Source: Chara braunii
Lineage: Eukaryota; Streptophyta; Charophyceae; Charales; Characeae
DNA length: 31,412 nucleotides
Assembly: GCA_003427395.1 (NCBI GenBank)
Contig: BFEA01000378.1
Coordinates: forward strand, 1,188,427-1,219,838
Direction of reading: 5' to 3'
Positions 30,046 through 31,412 of this stretch are shown here, in pieces. The notes beneath the pieces are model-generated. The model did no database searches. It was not told the DNA's origin and saw nothing but the letters and a program-made list of their open reading frames with translations. The position numbers were made by a program, and so were the translations under genes. Numbering within the stretch: position 1 is the first letter of the stretch; each line of letters starts with the position of its first letter.

Positions 30046-30403
30046 CATGGTTTCAAAAATATTCAGCGAATTCATCGAACTTCAATAAATACGAATTCGG
30101 TAAAATCAACCAAGGTCTCGTGTTAGGTTTTATTATATATTTTTTATTGTATAATTATTTTGTACAATTCATCATCTTTACATTATTTGGCCTCGCGACT
30201 AATTTCTAGACACTGCAAATGTTTTTTTTCCTTTAGGAATAAGTATGGATCCTTAACGAACGAAATCTTATGCACAACGAATAACACCTCATCTCTTACG
30301 AAAAAACCTATATTTCTTCGCAAGCTTCTTTGCTACATTCGACGTATTTTTTGGTACCTGTTAACCACGAGTACGAGATCCCGAAACCCGGTAAGGATAT
30401 AAC
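30046..30403. other. No gene seen
   Basis: AT-rich sequence between the inverted ~97-bp array and the next tandem array. I see no supported feature. Confidence 0.5.
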
Positions 30404-30930
30404 CTATCGAATCCCGAAAATCCCAAAGTGCGATTCGGTAACGAAATCCCGAATCCACATCGAGATGTAGTGTATAAATAACACTAAGTAAATCACGAAA
30501 ATCCTGAAGTACGATTTAGTTACGAAACCCCGAATCCCTGTCACAATATAACCCATTGAATCCCGAGAATCCCGAAGTGCGATTCGGTAATGAAATACAG
30601 AATCCACATCGGGATATAGTTTATAAATAACACTAAAGAAACAACGAAAATCTTGAAGTGCGATTCGGTACCAAAATTCCGAATCCCCGTCAGGATATAA
30701 CTTATCGAATCTCGAAAATCCCAAAGTGCGATTCGGTAACGAAATCTCGAATCCACATCTGGACATAGTGTATAAATAAGACTAAGTAATAACAAAAATC
30801 TCGAAGTGCGATTTGGTAACGAAATCCCGAATCCACATCGGAATATAATCATATAACCAATCGACTCCTTATAATCCTGAATGCGATTCGGTAACGAAAT
30901 CCCGAATCCACATCGGGACAAGGTGTATAA
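30404..30930. repeat. Tandem array with ~149-bp dimeric period
   Basis: The motif GTGCGATTCGG (with variants) occurs at 30428, 30509, 30577, 30658, 30726, 30806 and about 30881. Spacings alternate 81, 68, 81, 68, 80, 75, so two related sub-units form a ~149-bp dimer. Shared words are AATCCCGAA, TAACGAAATCCCGAATCCAC and TATAAATAACACTAA. The long minus-strand frames here, with repeated YRIAL and RDF words, are products of the repetition, not genes. Confidence 0.88.
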
Positions 30931-31139
30931 ATAACACTAGGTGAATCACGAAGTGTATGTTCGATAAATACATATATTTGTAGTTAGAAAGAGTGTTTCC
31001 GTAAGATACTCGGTGGAATATATATCATTAATTAACCATCTCTCGTTCCCATATGTGCCTGATTTATTCTATTTTATTTTATTTATTTTGAAAATTCGAA
31101 TTTTTCTCGACACCCTAAAATCTGATTAGGACTTAGCCA

Positions 31140-31412
31140 TTTTTGCTTTCGGCACACATTTTGACCCCGTGGGGGTAACGAAGTGTTAACGAAATTTGTG
31201 AAAAATCCAAAACTTGGTTAGTTTCTCTTCACTCTCCTCCACCTCCTTATTTATTTATCTATTAATTTATTTATTTACTTATTTTTTTTTAATTTTTAAT
31301 TTGCGGCATTGTAAAAATTAGTGTGCTTCTCTTAGTCTCTCCTTTCTCTTTGCACATTTTGACCCCGTTGGGGTAAGAAAATGCTGCCGAAATTAAAAAA
31401 AAAAAAAAAAAA
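31140..31412. repeat. Two copies of a hairpin motif related to the 24.6-25.1 kb array
   Basis: CACATTTTGACCCCGT-GGGGTAA occurs at 31156-31179 and 31354-31377, each containing an ACCCC/GGGGT hairpin. The second is followed by ATGCTGCCGAAATT, the same word that follows the variable hairpins at 24595-25135. The first has a diverged GTGTTAACGAAATTT. The window ends in a poly-A run. Confidence 0.55.

Noticed and set aside
30404-30921. Two minus-strand frames of 120-126 codons with repeated YRIAL, FGI and GIR words
   Set aside because: They are translations of the ~149-bp tandem repeat in two frames at once; repetition, not coding constraint, keeps them open.

Overview
The window is eukaryotic nuclear DNA, almost entirely repetitive, and looks like the transposon-rich genome of a plant-lineage organism. 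Evidence: a Ty3/gypsy-type LTR retrotransposon whose primer binding site is an exact 18-nt complement of the plant tRNA-Asp 3' end, spliceosomal-type intron signals, and hAT-type and Mutator-like non-autonomous DNA transposons. The style of the Gag and Pol proteins resembles what I remember from charophyte algae such as Chara; I cannot verify that here. No complete, clearly functional host gene is visible, and there are no recognisable rRNA or tRNA genes and no CRISPR array.

Layout. 1-140: dinucleotide microsatellites. 312-2808: two tandem, diverged copies (A broken, B more intact) of a protein family I do not recognise, followed to about 3460 by several copies of a repeated tail with short palindromes. 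3661-4010: degenerate tandem repeats. 4525-15247: an old LTR retrotransposon in + orientation. It has a 5' LTR (4525-5637), PBS (5639-5656), a leader with a probable intron (5874-6008), gag, protease, reverse transcriptase, RNase H and integrase (to 12305), all broken by stops and frameshifts. After integrase comes a second Gag-like reading frame (12540-15086) with its own CCHC zinc knuckle.

15256-17938: a hAT-type element flanked by the 8-bp duplication GTTGTACA. It contains the 542-base N gap and a second element built from a ~147-bp palindromic satellite. 17947-25790: non-coding sequence with unusual repeat arrays. The most striking is at 23288-24014, where a 20-nt loop sequence is repeated seven times and each copy is enclosed by different but self-complementary stems. 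24595-25135 holds a second hairpin-bearing tandem array.

25791-27382: a second copy of the LTR, interrupted by a 475-bp insertion with a 9-bp target duplication. This insertion belongs to the same family as the satellite-bearing element at 15906-17681. 27950-28860: ~97-bp tandem repeats followed by inverted copies. 28888-30009: another hAT-type element with perfect 10-bp termini and a perfect 8-bp target duplication, inserted in the inverted array. 30404-30930: an array with a ~149-bp dimeric period. 31140-31412: motifs related to the 24.6-25.1 kb array.

Relationships. The retrotransposon parts would have formed one replication unit (Gag shell, protease, RT/RNase H, integrase, plus the extra Gag-like protein), now defunct. 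The DNA transposons visible here encode no transposase and would have depended on enzymes encoded elsewhere. Nesting gives a relative history: the retrotransposon and its LTR copy came first, then the hAT-type and satellite-bearing elements.
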